64,000 nucleotides of DNA from Cephalotus follicularis (taxonomy: Eukaryota > Streptophyta > Magnoliopsida > Oxalidales > Cephalotaceae), in assembly GCA_001972305.1 (NCBI GenBank), contig BDDD01002665.1, positions 175,868 through 239,867 on the forward strand. The letters are read 5' to 3'. A program made the position numbers and the translations under genes. The notes under the pieces were generated by a model that was given only the letters and a program-made list of their open reading frames with translations, did not search any database and was not told where the DNA came from. Positions 24,180 through 35,337 of the stretch are shown here, piece after piece; position 1 is the first letter of the stretch; each line of letters starts with the position of its first letter.

Positions 24180-24456
24180 CCAGGTGATATTGGCGTCAAC
24201 GCCTAACCGATGGCGTCGACACAAACGTTCTGCATATCAAAGAGAGAAGGTGACCAGGAAGAGAGAGAGAGAGAGAAGAGTTGTGTGTTGAGGAAGCTTC
24301 TCTCAAGCTTTATATACTCTCATCTAAGCGTCAACGCCTAACTGATGGCATCGACTCTTCCAGTCTTGGCGTTGACGCAATGCTCTATATAGCATCAACG
24401 CATAAAGTCTCTGGTTTCGATGACGTCAACGCATGCTCTCCATGGTGTCGACGCAA
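24180..24456. repeat. GCGTCGACGC-type array, part 1 (part 2 at 30297-30500)
   Basis: Motifs such as GGCGTCAACGCC, GGCGTCGACAC, AAGCGTCAACGCC, GGCGTTGACGC and GGTGTCGACGC recur at 20-35 bp spacing. They resume at 30297-30500 (GGCGTCAACGCC, GGCGTCGACGCA, TAGCGTCGACGCC) once solo LTR H is removed. H therefore inserted into the array itself. Confidence 0.85.
24308..24316 (-). promoter_or_regulatory. Probable TATA box of LTR G
   Basis: TATATAAAG on the minus strand, inside an LTR whose orientation is fixed by the PBS, followed downstream by a GA/CT-rich leader. This is a normal position for an LTR promoter. Confidence 0.5.
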
Positions 24457-25030
24457 TGTTGGAGTAGGGGTGTCCCTGCATGCCACGAGGTGGCTCTGCA
24501 TAAATATATATGTATGTATGAGATGCACTCCTTAATTGGAGATATCTCTTCGCGACTGCATGTGTGTATATTACACTCTCTATTTATACAATTTGAATTC
24601 CTTTTCGTGTTTAATAGTGCATATTTAATCAACAATGGCAAACCGCTATATGTATATCCCAAACCATCTTAAATGGATCGGGTGATCACCATGTCATCTG
24701 AGTACACATATAGTGCCCTATCGTACGAGGGGTTGGATCTCATGCCTGAGAGGTTATGAGAATGATATCCTTACTCCCTTTTGACAGAACATTCCAAGTC
24801 ATAGGTTCACAATCTTTAGGCAATTGATGAACCGTAAAGACTTGTCGTATTATGCTTGCTCCTGGGGTATATGGAGGATGGACCATCTCGTTATCATTTG
24901 GATTTATCCTAAAGCATAATGCGGGGTTCGTGCTAACGAGCATGAGACTGAACAGACTCACCATAGGAAACCTATTTGGGAAGTCATACCTATGTCAATA
25001 GGATTCCTATAGTCTCGGTAGTGTATAGTA

Positions 25031-25321
25031 TGAATAAACTACAAGGGGGGAGGGGGGGTGAATTGTAGTTTCTAAATAAAATCTAAACTTTTCGCAATGA
25101 ACAAAAATAATGAACAATAAAATTAAGCAATAACTGCATTGATTTCCAGTCGGCTGGATTGGCCTGTATCTGCAAAAATGTTCTTGGCACAACTTTGGAC
25201 AAAAAATCAAGTGAGTATATGAAGTTATAACTCAAGGAATTATGCATACAAGTAATCTACGTTTGTTAATCATCAAAATAACATATGTTAAAGCAATTAA
25301 TCGGGGTGGCAAAGGCCAACA
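25031..25321 (-). repeat. 3' LTR of element J (291 bp, internally shortened)
   Basis: The last about 184 bp (25138-25321) repeat almost exactly at 28131-28315. The outer 107 bp have no match at the right end. It contains an inverted repeat AAACTACAA...TTGTAGTTT around two runs of G (25044-25058). Only one CAGTCGGCTGG motif remains where the other LTR has a long array, suggesting array collapse. Confidence 0.8.
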
Positions 25322-25323
25322 AT

Positions 25324-25335
25324 CTCCCCCTTTTT
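25324..25335 (-). other. Polypurine tract of element J
   Basis: The minus strand reads AAAAAGGGGGAG directly before the LTR start (TGTTGGCC at 25321). It would prime plus-strand DNA synthesis. The same tract occurs in the copia element at 61814-61826. Confidence 0.85.
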
Positions 25336-26014
25336 GATGATTGACAAAACATGCATATTTTGCATAAATTCTTGACAAACTTAACCATTTTTAGTTCAAA
25401 GTCCAATTTTAGCTTATCCAAAGCATATGTCATATCAAAATACACTTGCTCAATGCAAGATTACAACTTATTTCACCAATATGCAATATTGTCCCCCAAA
25501 TGCAACTTCAAATATGCAAACTTATGCAAACTTTCAATTTCCATGCAATGTGCAATGTGAAATAATATTTCTCCCCCTTTTTGTCGAACAACAAAAAAGG
25601 AATGGAAGCTCCCCCTCAATCATAGCATGGATTGAAGAGCTCCCCCTCAAAATATGCATTCAAAATCAATGTTGTCAATAAGGTCAATGCAATAAGAGAA
25701 ATCATATTCAATCAATTTAAGATCAATAAAGATTGAAGCACAATTCCATTAACCAATTAAAAATTGAAGTACATAAACAAGTGCATTAACCACATTGTAA
25801 ACAAGATCAAAGCAATAATATGAAACACATTGTAATTCCATAAAACATTAAAGATCAAATGCATATTGTCATTAAATACTTAAAAAAAATGTTAAGTACA
25901 TCAACCAACACATTGTCTTTTACAATCCAAAACATAATTAAGGAAATTCAAAGAAAGACAATACACAAGCAAAGTTCCAAAATACAATAAAAACACATGA
26001 GATGTAAATGTAGC

Positions 26015-27169
26015 TCAAGAGGGAGGAGGGTGCTGTGAGAAAGCATTTTGAAGCATCTGAATGATGTCTGCTTGTCCCTGACGGAGATCGGCTTGACCTT
26101 GAAGGATATTTGCTTGGCCTTCGCTGAACTGGTTCATTTTCCCTTTAAGATATTCGATGTCGGCTTGGGCAAGATCCATCCTAGCTAGAAGTGAGTCCAG
26201 GGTGGGCCTGCTGCTGTTGCTGCTTGGGCCAGCACTCGGTCGCACCTCAAACTGCTGAGGATCGTCCTCATCCTCATCCTCATCATCTCCACCTCTTACA
26301 TTTGCTTGCTCTCTTATTTGCTCTCTACCTCTGCCTTGTAACTTGACCCACTCACCATCCTCAAAAACAATGTTACATACTCTAAGCCCTGCCTTATTCA
26401 CCAACTGCTTATGGGAAGGTATAACACTTAGCTCATCATCAGGAATCTCAATGTTAAGTGATGCAAGGACAACCTCAATGATCCTATTGAGAAGCATAGG
26501 ATACAGTGTGTGATTTGGTCGAGATAACATGTGGTTGACAATAAGATAAGGAAGGTTAATAAGGGTTCCATTTTTGACACATGCAACAAATTTAAGGTCT
26601 CGCTCGGAAGGAAGAGTGTGCGGGCCTTCTTTTGGGAGGAATGTGTTTGTTACAAGAAAGAGAATGATCCTAGAAGCAATAGGCAAGTGGCTACTAGTCA
26701 CATTCATAAGAGGATTGACATTAGGTTGTTCTAAACAAATTCCTAGGGCATCCGTTTTTCCAATGTCATTAAAATTAGTAATTCCCTCATTAGGAATTCC
26801 TAAGGTTTCGGCTATTAAATCCGGAGTAATAGAAATAGGAGTGCCTAAAACAAAGGATTTTGCAATGCAAGTGGTAGAGGACTCTAGATTAGCATAAAAC
26901 AACTTAACTAATCTAGGGTATATTACATGAGATGAGCAAATGTAATCAAACCATCCCATTCCTTCCAACCATGTTATCACAACAGCAAGATTGCTAATTA
27001 ACACATCCCTAGATAACCACTTCTGCAAATGTAACTTAACGGAGCTAAAATGAGAGTTATACCTCATCTCTTTCTCTTTGGAGAGAAAGAGTGTATTGTC
27101 AAAGTCTAACTCCGCTTGTGAGCCCCTTGGTTGCCTTGAAGAACTTCCTCTTTGTCTTTTAGGTCCCAT
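26015..27169 (-). CDS. Open ORF of non-autonomous element J (putative plant transposon protein type)
   Basis: A 384-codon frame from ATG 27169 to a stop at 26015, with no interruption. Seen in order: basic start (GPKRQRGSSSRQP), a globular part with LHLQKWLSRDV, GMGWFDYICSS, YPRLVKLFYANLES, and GTPISITPDLIAETLGIPNEG, an acidic linker (DDEDEDEDD near residues 290-300), a Ser/Pro-rich spacer, then a Gln-rich helical tail with repeats of QGQAD. The YPRLVKLFYANL...G..I.ITPDLIAETLGI pattern recalls the plant domain labelled putative plant transposon protein (Transposase_32), by memory only. It has no protease, RT or integrase motif. A gag-like or accessory role is inferred from its place between LTR and polypurine tract. 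Confidence 0.75.
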   Translation of the reverse strand: MGPKRQRGSSSRQPRGSQAELDFDNTLFLSKEKEMRYNSHFSSVKLHLQKWLSRDVLISNLAVVITWLEGMGWFDYICSSHVIYPRLVKLFYANLESSTTCIAKSFVLGTPISITPDLIAETLGIPNEGITNFNDIGKTDALGICLEQPNVNPLMNVTSSHLPIASRIILFLVTNTFLPKEGPHTLPSERDLKFVACVKNGTLINLPYLIVNHMLSRPNHTLYPMLLNRIIEVVLASLNIEIPDDELSVIPSHKQLVNKAGLRVCNIVFEDGEWVKLQGRGREQIREQANVRGGDDEDEDEDDPQQFEVRPSAGPSSNSSRPTLDSLLARMDLAQADIEYLKGKMNQFSEGQANILQGQADLRQGQADIIQMLQNAFSQHPPPS

Positions 27170-27282
27170 TGAAGATTGCAGGTTGAGAGATTGAAAGAAA
27201 GAGGTGTTTGGGCGTTTTTTGTTTTGAGATAAATGAGAAAAACAGTGGGGATTTCGGGTTAAAAACCCTGATCATCGCGAGT

Positions 27283-28150
27283 CCAGTCGACTGGCCCACT
27301 AATGGCAGTCGACTGGATGGCAGGCAGTCGACTGGACAAGTTGTCCAGTCGGCTGTTTTCTGCAGAAAAAGAGGGTGCAGAAAATTGCCAATCCAATTGA
27401 TTTGTAATACTTTGGTTAACCCCTATTACAATCAAAATGAATGAAGTATTGTTTTGATCTAAACCTCTCACTAGGTTGGATATTACAAAATTTGATCACT
27501 TGTGTTGCCTTCTTTTGATGTTTAGAATTGCTTGGATGTTGCTTGATATTGCTAGAATGAATGTTCAACTTGAATGCTTGATCACTTGTGCAAGAGCTCC
27601 AAATTTCCTTATATAGGTGAGCCTCCAACGGATCTATTTTTAACTGTCTGTTACAAATCCAGTCGGCTGGGTTTGGACGGCAGTCAGCTGGATTAATGGC
27701 GCGTACATTTGAATATAGCCGTTGGTAGTGGGGCAGTCGACTGGATCCTCTAGGCAGTCGACTGGTGTGCTTGGCAGTCGACTGGATGCTCTGTTCCAGT
27801 CGGCTGTTGAGCTGAAATTGGAGATTACAAATGCTACTGCCTAAAATTGCACACTTGAAAACAGTCGGCTGGATTCACTGGCAGTCGACTGGATCCCCTG
27901 GCAGTCGACTGGTCCCCTGCTTCAGTCGGCTGGATTGGGTGTTAAAAAGATACAGAAGCTTCTGCCTGAAATGTGCACCCATGGCAGTCGACTGGTGTCC
28001 TATGGCAGTCGACTGGACCCCTGTGGCAGTCGACTGGATTGGTGTTCCTGCAGATTCTGAGTTTGGTTGAAGACCCAGTCGGCTACACAACCCTTGGCAG
28101 TCGACTACTCAACCTTGGGCAGTCGACTGGATTGATTTCCAGTCGGCTGG
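27283..28150. repeat. Long CAGTCGACTGG array in the 5' LTR region of element J
   Basis: More than 20 copies of CAGTCGACTGG, CAGTCGGCTGG or one-base variants occur in three blocks (27283-27352, 27659-27808, 27860-28150), with spacers of 8-25 bp. It is the densest array in the window. Long frames crossing it read as WQSTG/SRLDW strings and are artefacts of the repeat. Confidence 0.92.
27607..27616 (-). promoter_or_regulatory. Probable TATA box of element J
   Basis: CTATATAAGG on the minus strand, about 440 bp upstream of the open frame start and about 700 bp from the LTR outer end. This suits a transcription start inside the 5' LTR. Confidence 0.5.
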
Positions 28151-30756
28151 ATTGGCCTGTATCTACAAATATGTTCTTGGCACAACTTTGGACAAAAAAA
28201 TCAAGTGAGTATATGAAGTTATAACTCAAGGAATTATGCATACAAGTAATCTACGTTTGTTAATCATCAAAATAACATATGTTAAAGCAATTAATCGGGG
28301 TGGCAAAGGCCAACATAGTCTATGGTGACTAGTAGACCATTCATGGAGCTACGTTGTATCGTTAGACCTGAGCGGCTGGCATGCATTGTGTTGTAACTGC
28401 TTGGCTTTGATTTTCGTCTTCCCCAGCACTAGCCACGTGCTGGCAAAAGGGTTGTCTTTGGGCCTTGTGGGAGCTTCATTGAGATGTATGGGCGAGTTCA
28501 CAATAAGGGATCGTCACACCCGTATGAAGGGTGATCGGCTCTATATTATTTATGTCCGTTGAGACTCATAAAACCCTAATCAGGTATAGGCAGACTGGAA
28601 ATGGGGTTTCCGGGGATGTTTGCTGAAAGTCTCAATGCGTACGTAAATTTATAGTTATCGCGACTTTACCTAGGGGTGACATTATTCCGAACCCTAGGTT
28701 GCGGTCGGAGCTAAGTATGACGTAGGATACATGACACATATGCCGATGACTGGATAAAGTACTGGTTTACTGGATGTCAACTTATAGACGTAGTTTATTC
28801 TACGGATCTGAGCGGTGATGAGATTCACACCGGGGTTGTTTTAATAGTCGGGAACTATTGGGATAGTCGTACTAGAACTCATGGGATGTTCTGAGAAATT
28901 TATAGTCGTACCGGATTCAAACAGAGCTTTTGGGTCCCACCTAATTATTGGAAAAGCGATGCATGCTACACAGATGCTAGCTTGGCGGAAAATCTAGTTT
29001 TAACTAGTATATATTAATTTGGCGTTAGTGGTTTATTTATTTATTATTTACCACTGTATTGTCAAATTGATATATTAAGAGACACCACAGTGGGAGTATG
29101 TTTAACATACGATGTGCAGGGGCACATACTTTAAACTAGAGAGATATTATTATGTTATAATAAAAGAGAAAAGGGACACATGTTGAATTTGGTCTTTTGT
29201 TTTTAGCTCCTGGTAACGCGCTTGACAGAGGAGACGCACGATACACGTGCGATGGGGCCTGGTGTGTGCTTCTGGCAGGATAAGACGAAATCGGCGACGT
29301 CGATGGCCAGGGAAAGGAGCGGACTCTCATCCACGGTACTCTCCTCTTCTCTCTCCCCCCGTTTTCTCTTATCTCTCTCTCTGTTTTGCACGACACATTT
29401 TGTGCGTCTCCCACTGTGCTGCCTTATCTTCTGCCGCCGGTGGTCCTGGTAGGTGGAGCCGGCTTGGCTCTACCTATTTTGACCCTAGTCTAGGTGTGAC
29501 CGGCACTGGTTGGCCAAATTTTTGCGCACCAAGTCGACCCTGTCGACTTGGGGGCTGTGCGTCTTGGGTCAGCGATCCACGCTGATTCACGGTGAGTCTT
29601 CGGTTGGGTTGTGTTGCTTGCAGGTTTTGGATGCTGGACATGACGGTCCGAAGTCACGGCGACCCTGTTTTCACCGAGACTCATTGACTCGCCGTGTTGG
29701 TCTTACTGGTCGCCGTGACTGCCCTTTTCCATGGTGATTCAAGGCGATTCTTGGCCACGGTTATGTTTATCAGGGTGTTGCCGTCCACGTATGTCACGGC
29801 CGGTCCATGGTGCGTTGATCGAGTCGCACTGAGTCCGAACTCAGTGCGTGTCACCACCTCTGTCCGTTGTTCCAAGGCGCTTCCGGCCGTGTCTCTGTCA
29901 CCAGTGAGCTGAGCAGATTTTTTGGAGTTCGTTGGTGTCTTGGTTGACTTTTTCGTGGACTGACCGGAAACCGGCAGTGGAGCCGGTAACCAGCAGTTGC
30001 TTCGGCAAGTGTGTAGCAGCAAAGTGATGGAGCCGCCAACGTTGGTATGATTTCTTTTATATGTTTCCGCTGTGTTTATGTTGTGAAAAGTGGATGTATG
30101 CTTGTATACGTTAGTTTGTTTGAATATTAAACGGAGATCCTAGGCGTATAGATTTTGGTAGTAAGATGTAATTGTATACCCAGACTTGCGAGTCTTTGTG
30201 TTTTTAAAAATTAAAATTATACACACTTGCATCCTAGACCCAAAATCGACCGGGACCCCTCCCGGGTTCCAACACGCAATGGATCCACCTATCATGGCGT
30301 CAACGCCCAGAGATGGCGTCGACGCATAAGGATGGATGAGACTCGCAATCTCTTCCTATCTTGACGTCAACGCGTACACACGGCGTTAATGCCCAGAGGC
30401 TTTCTCGTGGCGTCGACGCATGCTCTCCATGGCGTCTACGCCAAAAGTCCCTGGAATCCATGGCGTCGACGCATACTCTCTATAGCGTCGACGCCATCAA
30501 CTAGGATGAGACAATTCTCTTCTATTGTATTTCAACCCTTCACATTTAATATTTCATCATGGCAATGCATGGACCTAAATCCATCATATGAAATATTCAG
30601 TAGCTAAGCAACATCCTATCAATGTTGTCCTTTCACTAAATGGCATGTGTCCCTCACACGTCAACCAGATCAAAGTCAGGTACGACCCAGAAAGCTTGGT
30701 CAATATATGGTATGCAGATAAGTTTTTTCAGAATATCCCGAGTTCTGGTACGACCA

Positions 30757-32935
30757 TTTAACACCCCCGGACAGCAGGAGTCGTCACAGGTCATAATACA
30801 GAACCTATCATAACATATCTGAACATAAACATAACATATCAGCCAAAAACGTGGCGGTCATAGCATAACTAAAAACTTGAAAACTTAACAATTTTTGAAA
30901 ACTTAAACATTTTCCAGTTCAAAACTAAAACATATGTATCCGCCATAGACTAATCACACCACTACGGAAGTGTCATGTCCCCGTGCCAGGCCTACGACAT
31001 GCCTATGGCACGCCCCATAGGTGGGTACAATACTCAGTATTCAATCATTTCAAAAACATTGATTTATCAAAATCAATTTAAAAACACATAAATATGCTTT
31101 CACAAAATATTTTTGAAAGTCGTTCACAATGATATCATAACATACATTTCATAGTCAAAACATCAACTCATTTGTACTTCGCTATAAATAGGTGATCATA
31201 ACATATCGTATCATATGAATAAAGTCGGAAACATTCATAAATGTCAAAAACCAACTTCATTTTCGAAACATGTCAAAACCATAAAACATTACCAATTTCA
31301 TAAACGAAGAGGCATAGCATAACGCAAAACTGATTTATTATGATAAAATCATAAGAGTGTATCAAGGAACGAAGTATCCGTACCTTATGCGTTCACAAAA
31401 GCACTTATGGATAGATGATTTAAATCAAACTCCCCTTGAAACATAACAATCTAAAATACACCCAAAACCATTCATATAAGGGTCTAAGAAATATTAAAGA
31501 TATTAAACAGACTTACAACAGTGTTTGGAAAAGACCCGGATTGATTCGAGGAACAAACGAATCAAAACAGTTGAAAACAGCACTTTTCTAGGCAAAACAG
31601 CTGACTGTTACAGAGCACCAGTCGACTGGGGAAGCTTGGCAGTCGACTAATGACAAGGGCCAGCCGACTACACAAACCAGAATACAGGCAGTCGACTGTG
31701 ACTTAGATCCAGTCAACTACACAACCCAAGACAGTCGACTGTGTTCATATGGCAGTCGACTACTCATCCAATCCAGCCGACTGTCCACAAGAACAGCCGA
31801 CTGTTCTGGACGACAGAACAGCAGAAACTTGACAATTTCATGCAGAAACTGGTTTAAACGAAAATTACATTAAACCAGAGACATAAGAACATAAACATAT
31901 GACCATATATGACGTTTAGATGATACAGGAACACATAATTGACATGGAAACAGTTAGACAGTGGTCTAACTTCAAGAGAAAGAAATAATTCTCTAAGCAT
32001 ATGCATATGTTCAAGTCCAAATTCCATCCATTATCACTTGCAGACTTTTAAAACCAGATTATAACAAGTCTAGGTGTATAAAACATGCTGACAGACTTAG
32101 TAACACAATGACAGAACATATTGACAGGGATTGAAATCAAGAGACACTCACAGTGCAAAGCTGAAATTATAACAATGAATAAGTAACCATCACAGCAAGA
32201 ATTACTGACCTGTAATGGTGTTAAAGACAATGAAACAGTAGAGGGAACACTACAACACAATCACAATCGGCTGTACACAAATACAAAAGAGAAGAGAACA
32301 AATATATATCTCAAAACTTGTCAAGGAAAGTGTAACCAAAAGACAACTAATGACATCAACAAACCTGACAATGATGAAGAACGAATCAACACAAGAACAC
32401 TGCAATTCCAACTTGCAGTTTCGGCAGTGAAAGGCAGAGGATTTTCGGATGACATAAACCCAATGACAAGGCACTCTTAAACGGGAAAAAGAAGAGAGGA
32501 TTGAGGGAAAGATAAGGAAATAAATGGGACAAAATCATATTAATAAGGAAGAAGGAGATTATAAACGTGTGGAATTGATGAGGGAAGGACAGAGTGTCGT
32601 GAGAAGAAAGGAGAAGAAAGGAAAGAAAGGGAGAAGAAATAAGGAAAAAGAAAGAAAAATATAAATATAAAGAAAATAAAATAAAAGAAATGAATTTTAT
32701 AATAAAAGAAGTGTTTTAATAAATTTTAAAAGTTGTAAAATAAAATAAAGTTTTGGTAAAATTAATAGATATAAACATAGGCCCAACCCAACATTGCATT
32801 ATCACAACCAAAAATTTAGGCTGGTATCGGTCAGACCAAATCACATAGGCCCAAAACATAGGGTAACCGGACTTAAAAAAAATAAAACAAATTTAAAAGC
32901 CCGAAAACGACACACATACATATATAAAATATCCA
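30757..32935 (-). repeat. 3' LTR of element C, truncated
   Basis: Matches the 5' LTR (34297-41030). It lacks about 570 bp (the equivalent of roughly 34480-35035, joined at 30937-30940) and the outermost about 45 bp including the ATTACA terminus, where it is fused to gag-protease sequence at 32935/32936. It carries one copy of the block that is duplicated in the other LTR and an array of AGTCGACTG motifs at 31617-31805. Confidence 0.88.
31617..31805. repeat. CAGTCGACTG array in LTRs of element C
   Basis: Nine motifs (CAGTCGACTGG, CAGTCGACTAA, CAGCCGACTAC, CAGTCGACTGTG, CAGTCAACTAC, CAGTCGACTACTC, CAGCCGACTGTCC) occur at 18-30 bp spacing. Matching arrays are at 35731-35920 and 36766-36955 in the other LTR. 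Confidence 0.88.
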
Positions 32936-32939
32936 CCGG

Positions 32940-34126
32940 TTACCAACATAAATAAAGCCCGAAACAGTACCTGGTGCATTAGCAGCCTGCTGAGTCATGA
33001 TAGCAATGACACAACCTCCCACATTGCGCTGTACATGATCTGTATTGTTCCCCTTCCTTTCCTTTGCACGAGGATCAGGACAATCCTTCACGAAATGCCC
33101 TTTCTGACCACATACGAAATAGGCCCCAATAGCCTTGTAGCACACTCCAACTGGATGCTGTCTACCGCAAATATCACACTTGGCAATCTGAACATCCGCA
33201 GCTCCCTGTGTCTGCCTTTGATCATTACCGGGCTGCTGCTGTCCCTGGTTATCATTCCTCTTTCCTCGCTTGCCATTTCTATTCTTATTATTCTGTCCAG
33301 AACTTTGCCCTTGAGAATCTCCTCTATTTCTCTTCCTGTCGCTTTCCTGACGAGCTGCCTGGAAATCTAACCTCTCCAGTTCTATATTCTTTGCTGCATT
33401 TGCCACTTCATAAACATCAGCAAACCTGCTGTTGATCAGTTTACCCCGGAGCTGATAGTGTAATTTCCACTTGAACTTTTCTGCTTGCTCCAGCGATGTT
33501 CCCGCCGTGGACCCAGCAAAACTAGCAAGCCTAGTGAATCGGGTCAGAAACTTCGTGACTGACTCTCCATCCTTCTGTCTGGTATTGATGAACTCCCTGA
33601 TGTAAGCCTCCTTATCAGCAGTGGGAAAGTACTGCCGATAAAAGACTTCGCAAAACTCAGACCAGGTCAAAGTCTCCGCATAGTTACCACACTTAGCCAA
33701 ATCCACAGCCTTCCACCACTTCTGAGCATCACCCTCAAGCTTGTAAACAGCTAACTTAACCTTCTGCTCGTCACTACAACCAAGCACATCGAAGATCTTA
33801 TCCATACGAGAAATCCAGTGCTCAGCCTCCACCGGAGTTACAGCTGAGCTGAAAGACTGCGGCCTCTGCTTCTGGAACCGGTCTAGCCAGATATAAGCAG
33901 GTGTGTCAGTCCTACCCCCAGCTTATCTTCCCAACTGAGCATCAGCTGGAGCATCCTCCTCAACGACCGGCTCCCTACGGCCTTGTTCCTGATTCTGTTC
34001 ACCCAACACACGTCATACCTCTCGAGCGACTGCCTGACGTACTAGCTCCTCCATAGATGGCTCATTTCTAACTCCCTGAGCCTCAGCGGGTGTAGTCCTT
34101 CGAGCAGCATTCCTTGTACGTGCCAT
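32940..34126 (-). pseudogene. gag of element C with protease stub
   Basis: Capsid/nucleocapsid frame starting at ATG 34126 (MARTRNAARRTT) with at least two early stops (TGA near 34014 and TAA near 33923). It is then open from 33832 with HWISRMDKIFDVLG, QKWWKAVDLAK, FYRQYFPTADKEAY and FTRLASFAG, a basic Gln/Asn-rich linker, CDICGRQHPVGVC and a knuckle reading YFVCGQKGHFVKDC. The first Cys of that knuckle has become Tyr (a G-to-A change), which should abolish zinc binding. It continues through APGTVSGFIYVGNR, the start of protease, before meeting the deletion and LTR. Closest relative in the window: element A gag. Confidence 0.87.
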
Positions 34127-34280
34127 CTACGAAAAGGTACTCAAAACATAAAACATCACAAGGAACAAAAACCGAAGCAGAAAACATATCATAAGACCAT
34201 AACGGAAAAGCCTAACCCAGTGTTTACCCAATCTCACAGGTCAAACCTAGTTAGGTCTTCTAATTAAACAAAACCTATGT

Positions 34281-34291
34281 CTCTGATACCA
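34281..34291 (-). other. Primer binding site of element C (initiator tRNA-Met)
   Basis: TGGTATCAGAG on the minus strand, 5 bases inside the LTR terminus at 34297; same layout as element A. Confidence 0.9.
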
Positions 34292-35337
34292 CAATCTGTA
34301 ACACCCCCGGATGGAGGGAGTCGTCATAGGTCATAATACAGAACCTATCATAACATATCTGATCATAAACATAACATATCAGCCAAAAACGTGGCGGTCA
34401 TAGCATAACTGAAAACTTAAAAACTTAACAATTTCTGAAAACTTAAACATTTTCCAGTTCAAAACTAAAACACATGTATCTTATTGTTCATGACCAGTAA
34501 ACAGAAAACATAATGGGATCACACTCCTAGGGATCCAAAACTTAAGGTGGTCATTTCTCGTTCACACATTCCCCCGCTGCTCCTGATAACCTACCGCATG
34601 GAAAACAAAAACGCGGCTGAGCAAACCTCAGTACGGATTAGGGAATTAAAACAGTAAACGATAAATTTTAAAAGCAGTAAGATTTCAATAAAATTCATAA
34701 CAGAAATCTTGAGCAATTAAAAACAATTAAATATTCGTAAAGTCACATTTGTGCTTTCATAAAATCCATATAACTTTCGAAACATTTACGAAACATTTCA
34801 AAACATCATATCACGATTCATAAGTCATACTGAGCCACATACATATCACATAACATATATTTGGCAAGGGAGGCACTAATTCCACATGCCCACTAGAATT
34901 GAAGTGTACGGCACTACACAAGTCAATTCTCACATATCACATATCATATCACATATCATATACTAGAATCGATTCATACGCCTCTATCACATAGCGGATC
35001 CATAAATCCACCCCATGGGATTTATTCATAACACTCAGAGACGCCGTAGACTAATGACACCGCTACGAAAATGTCATGTCCCCGTGCCAGGCCTACGACA
35101 TGCCTATGGTACGCCCCATTGGTGGGTACAATACTCAATATTCAATCATTTTGAAAACATTGATTTATCAAAATGATTTTTTAAAAACACATAAATATGC
35201 TTTCACAAAACATATTTGAAAGTCGTTCACAACGATATCATAACGTACATTTCATAGTCAAAACATCAACTCATTTGTACTTCGCTATAAAGAGGTGATC
35301 ATAACATATCGTAACATATCGTATCATATGAATAAAG

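Larger units (their letters stand above)
25031..28315 (-). mobile_element. Element J: non-autonomous LTR retrotransposon
   Basis: Bounded by TGAATAAACTAC (25031) and GGCCAACA (28315) with TSD TAGTA/TAGTC (one mismatch). The empty-site sequence GTGTATAGTCTATGG is supported by the related element L near 41570-41590. On the minus strand it has a promoter-bearing 5' LTR region at the right, a single open frame (27169-26015), a polypurine tract and a short 3' LTR (25321-25031). There is no pol domain. The left LTR (291 bp) shares only about 185 bp with the right one, which instead holds a 0.9-kb motif array. No PBS was recognised. Confidence 0.85.
24457..30274 (+). mobile_element. Solo LTR H, interrupted by element J
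   Basis: Ends are TGTTGGAGTAGG (24457) and GGTTCCAACA (30274), with a perfect TSD CGCAA (24452-24456 and 30275-30279). After removing element J (25031-28315) about 2.53 kb remains with no coding domain, so it is a solo LTR. The plus orientation is inferred from the CT-rich leader and the palindrome module at 29530-29550 shared with LTRs E, P and W. A reverse-oriented relative is element L (41036-42144). Frames at 29136-30039 have no recognisable similarity. Confidence 0.88.
23375..30615 (-). repeat. 5' LTR of copia element G, split by solo LTR H
   Basis: Left boundary TGTTAGGAACCCC at 23375. The LTR runs to 24456 and resumes at 30280 after solo LTR H; the reading across the gap (GTCGACGCAA then TGGATCCACC) is continuous apart from the TSD. 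The right boundary is uncertain; CAACA near 30615 is my best guess because element L material follows. It has a TATATAAAG box on the minus strand, a GA-rich leader, and GCGTCGACGC-type arrays on both sides of H. Confidence 0.75.

Noticed and set aside
27283-28150. CRISPR-like spaced repeats
   Set aside because: Repeat cores are only about 10 bp, palindromic and variable, with irregular short spacers, no leader and no cas genes, in a plant retrotransposon LTR.
27831-28224. Frames with repeated WQSTG, QSTGPL and SRLD on both strands (also 10331-10576, 35549-35986, 36584-37021)
   Set aside because: They are produced by the CAGTCGACTGG arrays; open because the palindrome and its spacers rarely form stops. 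No start context or conservation is evident.
29136-30039. Overlapping frames on both strands in solo LTR H
   Set aside because: GC-rich LTR leader without recognised domain; equivalent text in LTRs E, P and W is not conserved as protein.
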